Source of the DNA: a bacterium
GTDB lineage: Bacteria > SZUA-79 > Acidulodesulfobacterales > Acidulodesulfobacteraceae
Reading direction: 5' to 3'
NCBI GenBank assembly: GCA_021794255.1
Contig: JAJYRF010000077.1
Span: forward strand, 1 to 12,153
Length of the DNA stretch: 12,153 nucleotides
The translations under genes and the position numbers were made by a program. Positions 1 through 6,640 of the stretch are shown piece after piece. The notes beneath the pieces are model-generated. The model had not been told where the DNA came from. It saw nothing but the letters and a program-made list of their open reading frames with translations, and made no database searches. Position 1 is the stretch's first letter, and every line of letters begins with the position of its first letter.

Positions 1-65
1 ATAATATAAATAATATAAATAATATAAATAATATAAATAATATAAATAATATAAATAATATAAAC
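1..65. repeat. 9-bp in-frame tandem repeat inside mobA
   Basis: About seven perfect copies of a 9-bp unit (ATAAATAAT phase) run from the left edge to about position 62. Because 9 is a multiple of three, the array reads as Asn-Ile-Asn repeats in the mobA frame, and gain or loss of units would keep the frame. It grades into imperfect Asn-Ser-Ile and Asp-Ile codons up to about 110. The array may continue off the left edge. Confidence 0.9.
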
Positions 66-1103
66 AGTATAAACAGTATTGATATAAACAATATTGATAA
101 TATTGATATAAAAAAAAAATATAATAGTTATACGGCTGAAAATAAAAATAATTATAATTTATATAATGACAATTTACGCAGAATAAAAAAAAATACAAAA
201 ATTAATGAAGTTAATCAATTTAATAATAGAGTAAATTTAAAAATAATAGCCGATGCCGATAATAAAAATAACAAATTAGTCGGACCATTAAAAGGTATTT
301 TCAGCTGTTTTGATTATTTTAATAATGATTATGTTTTATTATTAGAATGCGATGCACCTTTTTTTAATATTGATTGCGCTAATATTTTGATAAATAAAGC
401 AAAAAGCGGAGATTATAATTCTTGTAAAAGTTTTGATGCCGTGATTCCTATGTGGTCCGATTCAACAATAGAACCGCTTCTTGCATGTTATAACAGAAAC
501 AAAACGTTTAATGTTTTATCAATGCTCAACAGTTATGCTTTAGAATTAGAAAGTTATAATGATTTTATTTATAATGACGCAATCAATATCTCAAGATTTT
601 TAAATCAAGTTTATTATTTTTCTATAAATGATATAATTAAAGAAAATAATCAAATAAAACCTGAATATTTTATTAATATAAATGATAAAAACAGTTTAGA
701 CGCTATTTTAAAAAAAAGAACAATAAAATTAAAATTGGATATTTCTTCTTCATTTGTTTCTTCTATAAATTTACCTTCTTCTAAAGGAATTGAGAATAGC
801 GATAAAGCAGATAGTATAACGGTTGTAAAAAGAAATAATTTTTTTAGATTAAATTATAATAAAAAAAATATTATTAGATTAGTAAAGCCGCGAGGTATTT
901 TGTCTAATCAGTTATATTATCTGAAACTGTATAATAAAAATAAGCATATTAAGAATAATATTGTTAATAATATTATTAATGATAAAATATATTTAAAAAA
1001 TTTTTTATTTTTTTTATCTAAAGAAAAAATTTTTTATCTAAAGAAAAAATTATTTTTTATAGCAGGCAAAATTCAAAAAGCTATAGATATTTATAGAACA
1101 TAA
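3..1103 (+). CDS. mobA: Molybdenum cofactor guanylyltransferase MobA, 5'-truncated by window edge
   Basis: MobA transfers GMP from GTP to Mo-molybdopterin, making the MGD cofactor of DMSO-reductase-family enzymes in the cytoplasm. The frame is open from the left edge, so the N-terminal nucleotide-binding loop is off-window. Visible MobA signatures are GPLKGIFS (282-305), the metal-binding type CDAPF (348-362), DAVIP (435-449) and IEPLLACY (468-491), followed by a terminal strand resembling the family's N-T/D-P-E end near 690-705. An ATG-type start inside the window is not needed: the GPLxGI and CDxPF motifs lie upstream of any internal start near 387. Two oddities: residues before about 243 are a low-complexity Asn/Ile/Asp/Lys stretch coded by a 9-bp repeat, and about 130 residues (703-1100) follow the normal MobA end and match no family I recognise. 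With mobB at 4869 it forms a split mobA/mobB pair. Confidence 0.85.
   Translation, partial: NINNINNINNINNINNINNINSINSIDINNIDNIDIKKKYNSYTAENKNNYNLYNDNLRRIKKNTKINEVNQFNNRVNLKIIADADNKNNKLVGPLKGIFSCFDYFNNDYVLLLECDAPFFNIDCANILINKAKSGDYNSCKSFDAVIPMWSDSTIEPLLACYNRNKTFNVLSMLNSYALELESYNDFIYNDAINISRFLNQVYYFSINDIIKENNQIKPEYFININDKNSLDAILKKRTIKLKLDISSSFVSSINLPSSKGIENSDKADSITVVKRNNFFRLNYNKKNIIRLVKPRGILSNQLYYLKLYNKNKHIKNNIVNNIINDKIYLKNFLFFLSKEKIFYLKKKLFFIAGKIQKAIDIYRT
1011..1050. repeat. Perfect 20-bp tandem duplication near the mobA 3' end
   Basis: Positions 1011-1030 and 1031-1050 are identical. The unit length is not a multiple of three, so the second copy is read in a different frame from the first, and loss of one copy would change the last roughly 20 residues of the protein. 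It lies in the unrecognised C-terminal extension, which suggests weak constraint there. Confidence 0.9.
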
Positions 1104-1106
1104 CGT

Positions 1107-1152
1107 CATAGACCGCACGGCTAAAGCCGGGGGCTTGTAAAAGCCCGCTATG
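1107..1152 (+). ncRNA. Repeated three-way-junction RNA-like element, copy 1
   Basis: Starts 4 nt after the mobA stop. An outer stem CATAG/CTATG (1107-1111 with 1148-1152) encloses two hairpins: CGGC-TAAA-GCCG (1118-1129) and GGGCTT-GTAA-AAGCCC (1131-1146). The second has a GNRA tetraloop. A near-identical copy lies at 3287-3333, with the changed bases mostly in loops or kept as wobble pairs. Strand is inferred from the GNRA loop, which is GNRA only on the + strand. It could be a REP/MITE-like element, a decayed IS200/IS605 end, or a 3'-UTR structure. It is not a classical intrinsic terminator because no T-run follows. Confidence 0.55.
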
Positions 1153-1191
1153 AGTAGGGGGCGATGCAATAAATAAATCGCAGAAGTTGTT
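1153..1191. other. 28-nt insertion with hairpin, plus conserved CAGAAGTTGTT tail of copy 1
   Basis: In copy 2 the tail CAGAAGTTGTT directly follows the outer stem. In copy 1 the same tail (1181-1191) is displaced by 28 nt (1153-1180). The inserted part holds GCGAT...ATCGC, a 5-bp stem closing at the junction with the tail. The conserved tail implies that the repeated unit is about 58 nt, longer than the three-way junction itself. Confidence 0.5.
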
Positions 1192-1194
1192 TCT

Positions 1195-1254
1195 ATAACA
1201 TAACATAATATAACATAATATAATATAACATAATATAATATAATATAATATAAC
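1195..1254. repeat. 5-bp microsatellite (TAACA/TAATA)
   Basis: About twelve pentanucleotide units alternating TAACA and TAATA lie in the gap between mobA and the ferredoxin gene. Related TAATA pentamers recur in the tandem repeat at the right end of the window. Confidence 0.9.
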
Positions 1255-1325
1255 TAATGATTATATAGATTGCATAATCCATAAAGTTCAAAAAAATAAT
1301 AAAATTATATTTCTGGAGATATGAG

Positions 1326-1898
1326 ATGAAAAAAAATATTGAGAGTTTAAACCTTACCAATCTAGTAGAAGACCTTAAAAAAAATCAAATAGAAATAATG
1401 CTTTATCCTTCAAAATGCGACGGATGCGAAGGGCAGGAGTATAAATCTTGCGTCAAAGCCTGTGAAACTCATATGAAAGAAAAATATGGAAAATATAGCG
1501 TTGCAAGAATTAATATAAAATCTAAAGGAAATAAATTCTTTCCTATTTTATGTCATAATTGCGATGAAGCGCCATGTGTTGATGCGTGTATGCCCGGAGC
1601 AAGATATAGAGATATAGAAAACGGATGGACTTTAACAAATTATAAAAAATGTGTAGGATGCTGGATGTGTGTTATGGTTTGCCCGTTTGGAGCTATTGAA
1701 AGAGTCGGTGAAGACCATTATGCTTCAAAATGCGACGGCTGTATTGACGAGGAAACCCCAAAATGCGTTGAAGCATGTAAAAAGGGAGCGTTAAAAAGAA
1801 TAGGTATTAAAAATTATGCATACGAAAGAAGACTTATGGTTGCAAATAAAGTATACGGACCTCGTTTAACAATAAATTACAATAAATATAAAAAATAA
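1326..1898 (+). CDS. Four-cluster 4Fe-4S ferredoxin-like electron-transfer subunit (CooF/HycB/AorA type)
   Basis: A 190-residue soluble protein with sixteen cysteines in four quartets: C31/34/42/46, C76/79/84/88, C109/112/115/119 and C136/139/147/151. This spacing is the pattern of the DMSO-reductase iron-sulfur subunit family (DmsB, HycB, CooF, HydN), predicting four [4Fe-4S] clusters. No signal peptide or membrane segment is seen, so it acts in the cytoplasm. The start at 1326 follows GGAGA (1315-1319); the nearer ATG at 1321 runs into a stop at once. The FAD oxidoreductase follows after 52 bp. In known systems such a pair passes electrons between a catalytic subunit and NAD(P): CODH with CooF plus a flavin oxidoreductase, or AorA plus AorC in tungsten aldehyde oxidoreductases. 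No catalytic subunit is in the window, so the partner is unknown. Confidence 0.88.
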   Translation: MKKNIESLNLTNLVEDLKKNQIEIMLYPSKCDGCEGQEYKSCVKACETHMKEKYGKYSVARINIKSKGNKFFPILCHNCDEAPCVDACMPGARYRDIENGWTLTNYKKCVGCWMCVMVCPFGAIERVGEDHYASKCDGCIDEETPKCVEACKKGALKRIGIKNYAYERRLMVANKVYGPRLTINYNKYKK

Positions 1899-1950
1899 TT
1901 TTTATTTCATTAAATTAAAATAAATTACGAAGAAAAAGAAGGGGATAAAA

Positions 1951-3279
1951 ATGAAATATGTGATAATAGGCAATTCTTATGCAGGTCTTTCATGTGCGGA
2001 TGCGATAAGAAGATTTGATAAAACGGTGGAAATTACGATAATATCCGACGAACCTTATAAAGCTTATGCAAGACCTTTGATTTCATATTATTTGGAAGGC
2101 AAAACCACAGATGAAACTATATGGTATAAAGATGATGATTATTATGAAAAAAATAATTATAAAACACTATTCGGCAAAAAAGTTATATCTGTTGATACAG
2201 ACGACAAAAAAATTACGTTAGACGATAATACTTCTCTTGAATACGATAAATTATTCATTGGACCGGGAGGCGCTCCGTTTGTGCCGCCTATAGAAGGATT
2301 TAACCCTGACTCTCCAATGATGGGAACTTTTACTAAATTTGACGATGCAAAAAAAATGGAAAGAGGCGCAAAATTAGCCAAACATAAAGAAGCTATAGTT
2401 ATCGGCGGCGGATTAATAGGTTTAAAAGCATCCGAAGGTTTGAGAGCTCTTGATATGCATGTTACTATTGCTGAACTTCTTCCGCGAGTTTTAGGTTTAG
2501 CTCTTGATGAAATTTCCGGAAACATTACGGCTAAAAAGTTAAATGAAAATGGCATTGACACGGCTACTAACGACACCGTCGTTAAAATTAATATAGACGA
2601 GGCAGGCAATCCTACTGGCGTTATAATGAAAAGCGGCAAAGAACTTGTTGCAGATATTGTTATTGTAGCAATAGGAGTCAGACCTAATGTAGGATTTCTT
2701 GAGGGCAGCGGTATTAAAATTGATAGGGGAATAATAGTGGATAAAACTATGATGACTAATATCCAAGATGTATATGCCGGTGGTGATGCTATAGTATCGT
2801 ATGATATTTTAAATAAAAAACCAAATATAATCGCTATAGTTCCTCTTGCCTGTGAGCAGGGAAGAATTGCAGGAACCAATATGGCAGGAATTTACAGGGA
2901 ATATAACGGAGGAATGGGGCTTAACTCAGTTGAAATATACGGATTGCCTATTGTCACAATAGGTCTTACTAATCCTAACAATCCTTCCCAAACCGTATTT
3001 ATACATCAAGAAGGCGAAACTATTTACAGAAAATTAGTTTATGACGGAGAAGTGTTAGTAGGAGCTATTCTTTTAGGCGATATTGCAGGATCAGGTATAT
3101 TATCCGCTATTATACGCCAGGGAGCAAAATGCTTAAAATATAAAGATGAATTTTTGAAAGGTAATATATATTCTTTTGTTATTGATAGCGAATTTGAAGT
3201 GTATAATATTAATGAAGGCTATGCTATAAGAGGTGATTTTGAAGATCTTCCTCAGTTTTCCAGGTCAAATTGGAGATAA
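1951..3279 (+). CDS. FAD-dependent NAD(P) oxidoreductase (pyridine nucleotide-disulfide oxidoreductase fold)
   Basis: A 442-residue cytoplasmic flavoprotein. Residues 1-30 form the FAD dinucleotide fold with GNSYAG (7-12). A second dinucleotide fold with IGGGLIG (151-157) binds NAD(P)H. VIVAIGVRPN (237-246) and YAGGDA (275-280) are the usual closing and FAD motifs. The last roughly 110 residues match the C-terminal domain of NADH oxidase or nitrite-reductase-like flavoproteins. There is no cysteine at the usual active-site position around residues 40-48, so it is unlikely to be a CoA-disulfide reductase or water-forming NADH oxidase. An electron-transfer role with the upstream four-cluster protein fits better. 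AAGGGG just upstream serves as the ribosome binding site. A repeated RNA-like element begins 7 nt after the stop. Confidence 0.87.
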   Translation: MKYVIIGNSYAGLSCADAIRRFDKTVEITIISDEPYKAYARPLISYYLEGKTTDETIWYKDDDYYEKNNYKTLFGKKVISVDTDDKKITLDDNTSLEYDKLFIGPGGAPFVPPIEGFNPDSPMMGTFTKFDDAKKMERGAKLAKHKEAIVIGGGLIGLKASEGLRALDMHVTIAELLPRVLGLALDEISGNITAKKLNENGIDTATNDTVVKINIDEAGNPTGVIMKSGKELVADIVIVAIGVRPNVGFLEGSGIKIDRGIIVDKTMMTNIQDVYAGGDAIVSYDILNKKPNIIAIVPLACEQGRIAGTNMAGIYREYNGGMGLNSVEIYGLPIVTIGLTNPNNPSQTVFIHQEGETIYRKLVYDGEVLVGAILLGDIAGSGILSAIIRQGAKCLKYKDEFLKGNIYSFVIDSEFEVYNINEGYAIRGDFEDLPQFSRSNWR

Positions 3280-3286
3280 AAGAAAT

Positions 3287-3344
3287 CATAGACCCCACGG
3301 CAAAAGCTGGAGGGCTTGCAAAAGCCCGCTATGCAGAAGTTGTT
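3287..3344 (+). ncRNA. Repeated three-way-junction RNA-like element, copy 2, with tail
   Basis: Outer stem CATAG/CTATG (3287-3291 with 3329-3333), hairpin CGGC-AAAA-GCTG (3298-3309, with one G-T wobble) and hairpin GGGCTT-GCAA-AAGCCC (3312-3327), then CAGAAGTTGTT (3334-3344). Compared with copy 1 the tetraloop changes GTAA to GCAA, staying GNRA, and a stem C changes to T, keeping a wobble pair. It begins 7 nt after the FAD oxidoreductase stop and ends 22 nt before the next start, in the same position relative to a stop codon as copy 1. Confidence 0.55.
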
Positions 3345-3366
3345 TTAATAAAAGAGGTTAAAAAAT

Positions 3367-3573
3367 ATGAAGAATGAAAACGAAGATAATATAATACAAC
3401 AGCTATTGGCAGAGGTTGAAAATATACAGGAAGGAAACTTCAACAAATGGTATGAAAAAAAAAGAAAAATATTTAATATAGGAATCAAAAAAAACCCTAC
3501 TAAGCAGGAATTTATTAAATATTTAAATTATGCATCCACTATTTTTCCTGCCGATAAAATTTTTAACGGTTAA
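3367..3573 (+). CDS. Small hypothetical protein (68 aa)
   Basis: A short, charged protein with no cysteines, no signal peptide and no membrane segment. An AGAGG ribosome binding site (3353-3357) precedes the ATG by 9 nt. The first half is acidic and looks helical (residues 1-25); the second half is Lys-rich with Tyr/Phe. I do not recognise a family. It lies 87 bp after the flavoprotein gene on the same strand and may be co-transcribed with the redox pair. Codon use resembles its neighbours. It is probably real because of the ribosome binding site and an ordinary amino acid composition, but the short length leaves doubt. Confidence 0.55.
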   Translation: MKNENEDNIIQQLLAEVENIQEGNFNKWYEKKRKIFNIGIKKNPTKQEFIKYLNYASTIFPADKIFNG

Positions 3574-3692
3574 TGATTGATTAATATCAATATTATAAAT
3601 GGGTAATTTTTTGGATTTATTATTTAAAATGATAAAATTTAAATTATGTTATTTATCATTAATATTAATAAATAATATTAATAAACCGTTAA
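3563..3692. repeat. Inverted repeats in the gap before dusB
   Basis: TTAACGGTT (3563-3571, overlapping the stop of the small gene) is repeated inverted as AACCGTTAA (3684-3692). Between them AATGATAAA (3628-3636) pairs with TTTATCATT (3652-3660) around a 15-nt loop. No T-run follows, so a terminator is not supported. In such A/T-rich DNA the inner pair could be chance; the outer pair, with its CCG/CGG core, is less likely to be. Confidence 0.4.
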
Positions 3693-3746
3693 TAATTTAA
3701 TGGAAGCTTATATTAGTATATTTTAAATAATAAACGGGGTAAACTT

Positions 3747-4769
3747 GTGTTAATTATAAGTAAGCCTTATATTATAGGGGATTGTATTTTAGCTCCTATG
3801 GCGGGAATTACAGGCTATCCTTTCAGAAAAATAGCTTTGAAATATAGCGCTTCATTTTGCTTTACCGAAATGATAAGCGCGATAGGTTATGTAAATAACG
3901 ATAAATCCACACTAGAACTGGCATATGCCGGTCCATATTCAGCAAATACTGGAATACAGATTTTTGGCTCGGATCCTAACATTATGGGTTTAGCGGCTAA
4001 GAAGGCAATTCAGTCCGGGTTTAAAATAGTAGATATAAATTTTGGATGTCCCGCTAAAAAAGTTATAAAAACAGGAGCAGGAAGTGCTATATTAAAAGAT
4101 TTAGATAAATTTAAGGCAATTATTGCCGAAGTAAAAAATAATATCGGGAATGATAATATTTTAACAATAAAATTACGGAGCGGGTTTGACGAAAATTCTA
4201 AAAATTATCTTGAATCTTGCAAAATAGCAGAAAATGAAGGTGTTAACGCGATATTTTTTCATCCCAGAACCAGATCCCAAATGTTTTCCGGCAAAGCCGA
4301 CCATAGCCTAACGGCTTTACTAAAAAAATCTCTTTCCATACCGGTTTATGCAACAGGTGATATTTTTGATGTTCCTTCAGCAAACAAAATTAAAGAAAAT
4401 ACAGATGTAGACGGAGTTATGTTTGCTAGAGGAGCAATAGGCAAACCATGGATTTTTCAAGATTTTAGAAAATATGATAAAAAAGTCAGCGAGCAAAAAT
4501 TATACTATAAATATTTAGATGCAGATAATCTAAAATCTGATGATAATAAATATTCAGAATCTGATTCGTATGTAAATTTAGATAAGCTAATGGAACTTTT
4601 TGAAGAAATGGCAGCATTTTATGGAGAAAAAAGAGCAAGTAATTTAATAAAACCTCATTTATATAATTTTCTTACAGGATTTAAAAATGCTAAATTTTAT
4701 AGACTTGAAGTTAACAATGCAAGAAGCTATCATGATATAATAAATATTTTCAAAAATATAAATATTTAA
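3747..4769 (+). CDS. dusB: tRNA-dihydrouridine synthase, DusB-like
   Basis: An FMN enzyme that reduces uridine to dihydrouridine in the tRNA D-loop, using NAD(P)H. A TIM-barrel domain covers residues about 10-240: APMAGITGYPFR (16-27) at the FMN site, QIFGS (71-75), DINFGCPAKKV (96-106) with catalytic Cys101, KLRSGF (142-147), HPRTR (172-176) and ARGAIGKPW (227-235). CPAKKV favours the DusB branch. The helical tRNA-binding domain fills the C-terminus. It starts with GTG after GGGG (3736-3739); no in-frame ATG gives the full barrel. At 340 residues it has normal length. The last codons lie in a 52-bp unit that is duplicated downstream. Confidence 0.93.
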   Translation: MLIISKPYIIGDCILAPMAGITGYPFRKIALKYSASFCFTEMISAIGYVNNDKSTLELAYAGPYSANTGIQIFGSDPNIMGLAAKKAIQSGFKIVDINFGCPAKKVIKTGAGSAILKDLDKFKAIIAEVKNNIGNDNILTIKLRSGFDENSKNYLESCKIAENEGVNAIFFHPRTRSQMFSGKADHSLTALLKKSLSIPVYATGDIFDVPSANKIKENTDVDGVMFARGAIGKPWIFQDFRKYDKKVSEQKLYYKYLDADNLKSDDNKYSESDSYVNLDKLMELFEEMAAFYGEKRASNLIKPHLYNFLTGFKNAKFYRLEVNNARSYHDIINIFKNINI

Positions 4770-4849
4770 AGCCATAAAAATAATTTTTATAATAAATATT
4801 TTCAAAAATATAAATATTTAAAGCTATAAAAATAATTTTTATAATAAAT
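4736..4849. repeat. 52-bp tandem duplication across the dusB stop codon
   Basis: Copy 1 (4736-4787) contains the last dusB codons and stop. Copy 2 (4788-4839) is identical except for one C-to-T change, and about 10 nt of a third copy follow (4840-4849). Copy 2 is therefore a non-coding relic of the dusB C-terminus plus its 3' flank. Each unit contains the small palindrome ATAAAAAT-A-ATTTTTAT. Confidence 0.9.
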
Positions 4850-4868
4850 TTTAATATAATTAATATAT

Positions 4869-5444
4869 ATGTTGGATAATTTAGACCATAAACCTTTTGC
4901 GGTATCATTTATTGCAAAATCGGGGACAGGAAAGACAACTCTTATAGAAAAATTAATAAAAATACTTGCCGGAAAAAAATATAAAGTTTCTTCTATAAAA
5001 CATACCGACCATAAGTTTGAAGCGGACATTAAAGGAAAGGACTCGTGGAGACATAAACATGCGGGGGCATTTTCTACTATGCTTCTGTCTGATGATTCCA
5101 TGGCTTTTTTTAGCGAAATTAAAAGATTTGATGCATTTAATCATATACCTGATAACAGCGATAGCGGCGGCAATGATGATATTATAGACAGTTTAATTCA
5201 GAAATTTTTTTACGGCTCCGATATCTTAATAGTAGAAGGGTTTAAAGATGTCAGTATTCCTAAAGTTGAACTATTTAGAAAAGAATTAAATCCTGCATTG
5301 CAATTAAAATATACTAATGACGATAATTGTATTTTAATCTGCGGAGATGTTTTAATTGATAATTTAAAGAAACCGCAGATAGATATAAACGAGTCGGATA
5401 AAATAGCAGTCTTTCTTGAGAAATTTATCAAGAACAAGAAATAA
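4869..5444 (+). CDS. mobB: Molybdopterin-guanine dinucleotide biosynthesis protein MobB
   Basis: MobB is a P-loop GTP-binding partner of MobA that assists MGD synthesis. Seen here: Walker A AKSGTGKTT (residues 16-24), the MobB signature KHTDHKFEAD...GKDSWRHKHAGA (about 44-67) and DILIVEGFKDVSIPKVELFR (Walker B and flank, near 118-137). At 191 residues the length is normal, slightly extended at the C-terminus. No Shine-Dalgarno is visible; the ATG follows a run of A/T only. A 4Fe-4S protein starts 13 nt after the stop, which suggests co-transcription. A MobB beside multi-cluster Fe-S proteins fits a molybdo- or tungstoenzyme maturation locus. Confidence 0.92.
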   Translation: MLDNLDHKPFAVSFIAKSGTGKTTLIEKLIKILAGKKYKVSSIKHTDHKFEADIKGKDSWRHKHAGAFSTMLLSDDSMAFFSEIKRFDAFNHIPDNSDSGGNDDIIDSLIQKFFYGSDILIVEGFKDVSIPKVELFRKELNPALQLKYTNDDNCILICGDVLIDNLKKPQIDINESDKIAVFLEKFIKNKK

Positions 5445-5457
5445 TATTATTATATAT

Positions 5458-6621
5458 ATGAATTTATTAAGAATAATTGATAAAATTATAAACAGCAGCG
5501 AAAATAGCATTATAATCAATGAAGATTATTGCGTCAGGCTTAAAAGCCCTATGTCAAGCTGTTATGTCTGTATAAACAAATGCCCCGAGCAGGCTATTGA
5601 AATAAATGATTCTAATATTAAAATATCCGATAAATGTTCTTTATGTAAATTGTGTATAAATATTTGTCCTAATTTCGTGTTTGATTCAAATGAATTTTTT
5701 GATATATCGGATAAAGCATTTTTAAGCGGAAATAAGGCATATTATTTTTGCAGCAAAGTTAAATTTGGACTCAATAAAGAATTAAATTTAATTGCAGATA
5801 ACTCAATTAAGGTCATATCATGTATTAATGAAATAGATAATACGGATATAATAAAACATTTAAAAAATAATAATAATAAAGAGATTAATTTTATTACTGC
5901 CGACTGTAAGGTTTGTGATTATAATTTTTTTTATAAAAACAAAATAAAAAAAATAAATCGTATTTTAGCAGGCTTGCTTGCTTTAGATGATAACAACCCG
6001 AATATCTCAGAAAAAATTAAGTTTGTTGATTACAATAAATTTGATTTTACATCTATTATTAATATTATTAATAAAAAAAAAAATGAAAATGAAGAGAAAA
6101 AATATAAAATCAATGCTAATTCTGAAGCGGTAGCTCAACCAGATACAAATAATCCAAACGATGAGCATTTACAAAGAAGGCTATTTTTTCAAGAAGTAGG
6201 AAAAACTATAAAAGAAAATGCGGTAAAATTAGCAAAAAATTTTCCGTTAGAAGAATTGCCATTTAATGAGCTTTTTTTGTCAAATGACGATAAAAAATTA
6301 AATAAACTTTTTTTTAAAAAAAGATTTAAACTTTTTAATTTTATAAAATATAATCCTGATTGTTTAACATTATTAGATATTAAGCTGCCTTCAATAAACA
6401 AAAATTGTGTATTTTGTACTAATTGCTGGGAATTTTGTCCAACGGGAGCATTAACATGTAATAATAAAAACAATGCTATAATACTTAATCCTTATTTGTG
6501 TACGGAATGCAATTTATGCAAAGATATTTGCAGTTTCGGAGCTATTAAGATGAATAAACCCAAAAATTTAAATAATATTTCAGGGAAGAAGATTTTATTT
6601 AAGAAAATAAAATTCGAGTAA
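5458..6621 (+). CDS. Iron-sulfur protein with dicluster ferredoxin domains at both ends
   Basis: A 387-residue protein. The N-terminal dicluster domain has C25/C35/C38/C42 and C60/C63/C66/C70. The C-terminal one has C317/C320/C323/C327 and C348/C351/C354/C358. Four [4Fe-4S] clusters are predicted. The middle carries C98, C122, C150 and C153 in a block (about 94-170) with a strand-like core, possibly a further metal site, then a Lys/Asn-rich linker (about 200-240). No signal peptide or transmembrane segment is seen. I chose ATG 5458; a longer reading from TTG 5416 would overlap mobB and adds a Lys/Arg/Asn-rich piece without support. There is no Shine-Dalgarno. Position after mobB suggests an electron carrier or maturation factor for a molybdoenzyme; the exact family is not recognised. 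Confidence 0.75.
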   Translation: MNLLRIIDKIINSSENSIIINEDYCVRLKSPMSSCYVCINKCPEQAIEINDSNIKISDKCSLCKLCINICPNFVFDSNEFFDISDKAFLSGNKAYYFCSKVKFGLNKELNLIADNSIKVISCINEIDNTDIIKHLKNNNNKEINFITADCKVCDYNFFYKNKIKKINRILAGLLALDDNNPNISEKIKFVDYNKFDFTSIINIINKKKNENEEKKYKINANSEAVAQPDTNNPNDEHLQRRLFFQEVGKTIKENAVKLAKNFPLEELPFNELFLSNDDKKLNKLFFKKRFKLFNFIKYNPDCLTLLDIKLPSINKNCVFCTNCWEFCPTGALTCNNKNNAIILNPYLCTECNLCKDICSFGAIKMNKPKNLNNISGKKILFKKIKFE

Positions 6622-6640
6622 TTTATTTTAATATTAATTT

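Noticed and set aside
387..1103. Gene starting at TTG 387
   Set aside because: The MobA motifs GPLKGIFS and CDAPF lie upstream in the same open frame, so the gene begins further left, off the window.
1107..1152. Intrinsic terminator after mobA
   Set aside because: The hairpins are G/C-rich but no T-run follows. The second copy is also followed by other sequence, so a terminator role is not supported by the sequence.
2157..2879. 240-residue reverse-strand ORF
   Set aside because: It is a shadow of the flavoprotein gene, whose forward frame has clear FAD and NAD(P) motifs. The reverse product matches nothing and has an odd composition.
4802..5101. Reverse-strand ORFs of 63-99 residues over mobB
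   Set aside because: They overlap the Walker A and signature motifs of mobB on the other strand and have no features of their own.
5416..5457. Upstream TTG start for the Fe-S protein
   Set aside because: It would overlap mobB and add a short unsupported piece. ATG 5458 gives a clean 13-nt gap.
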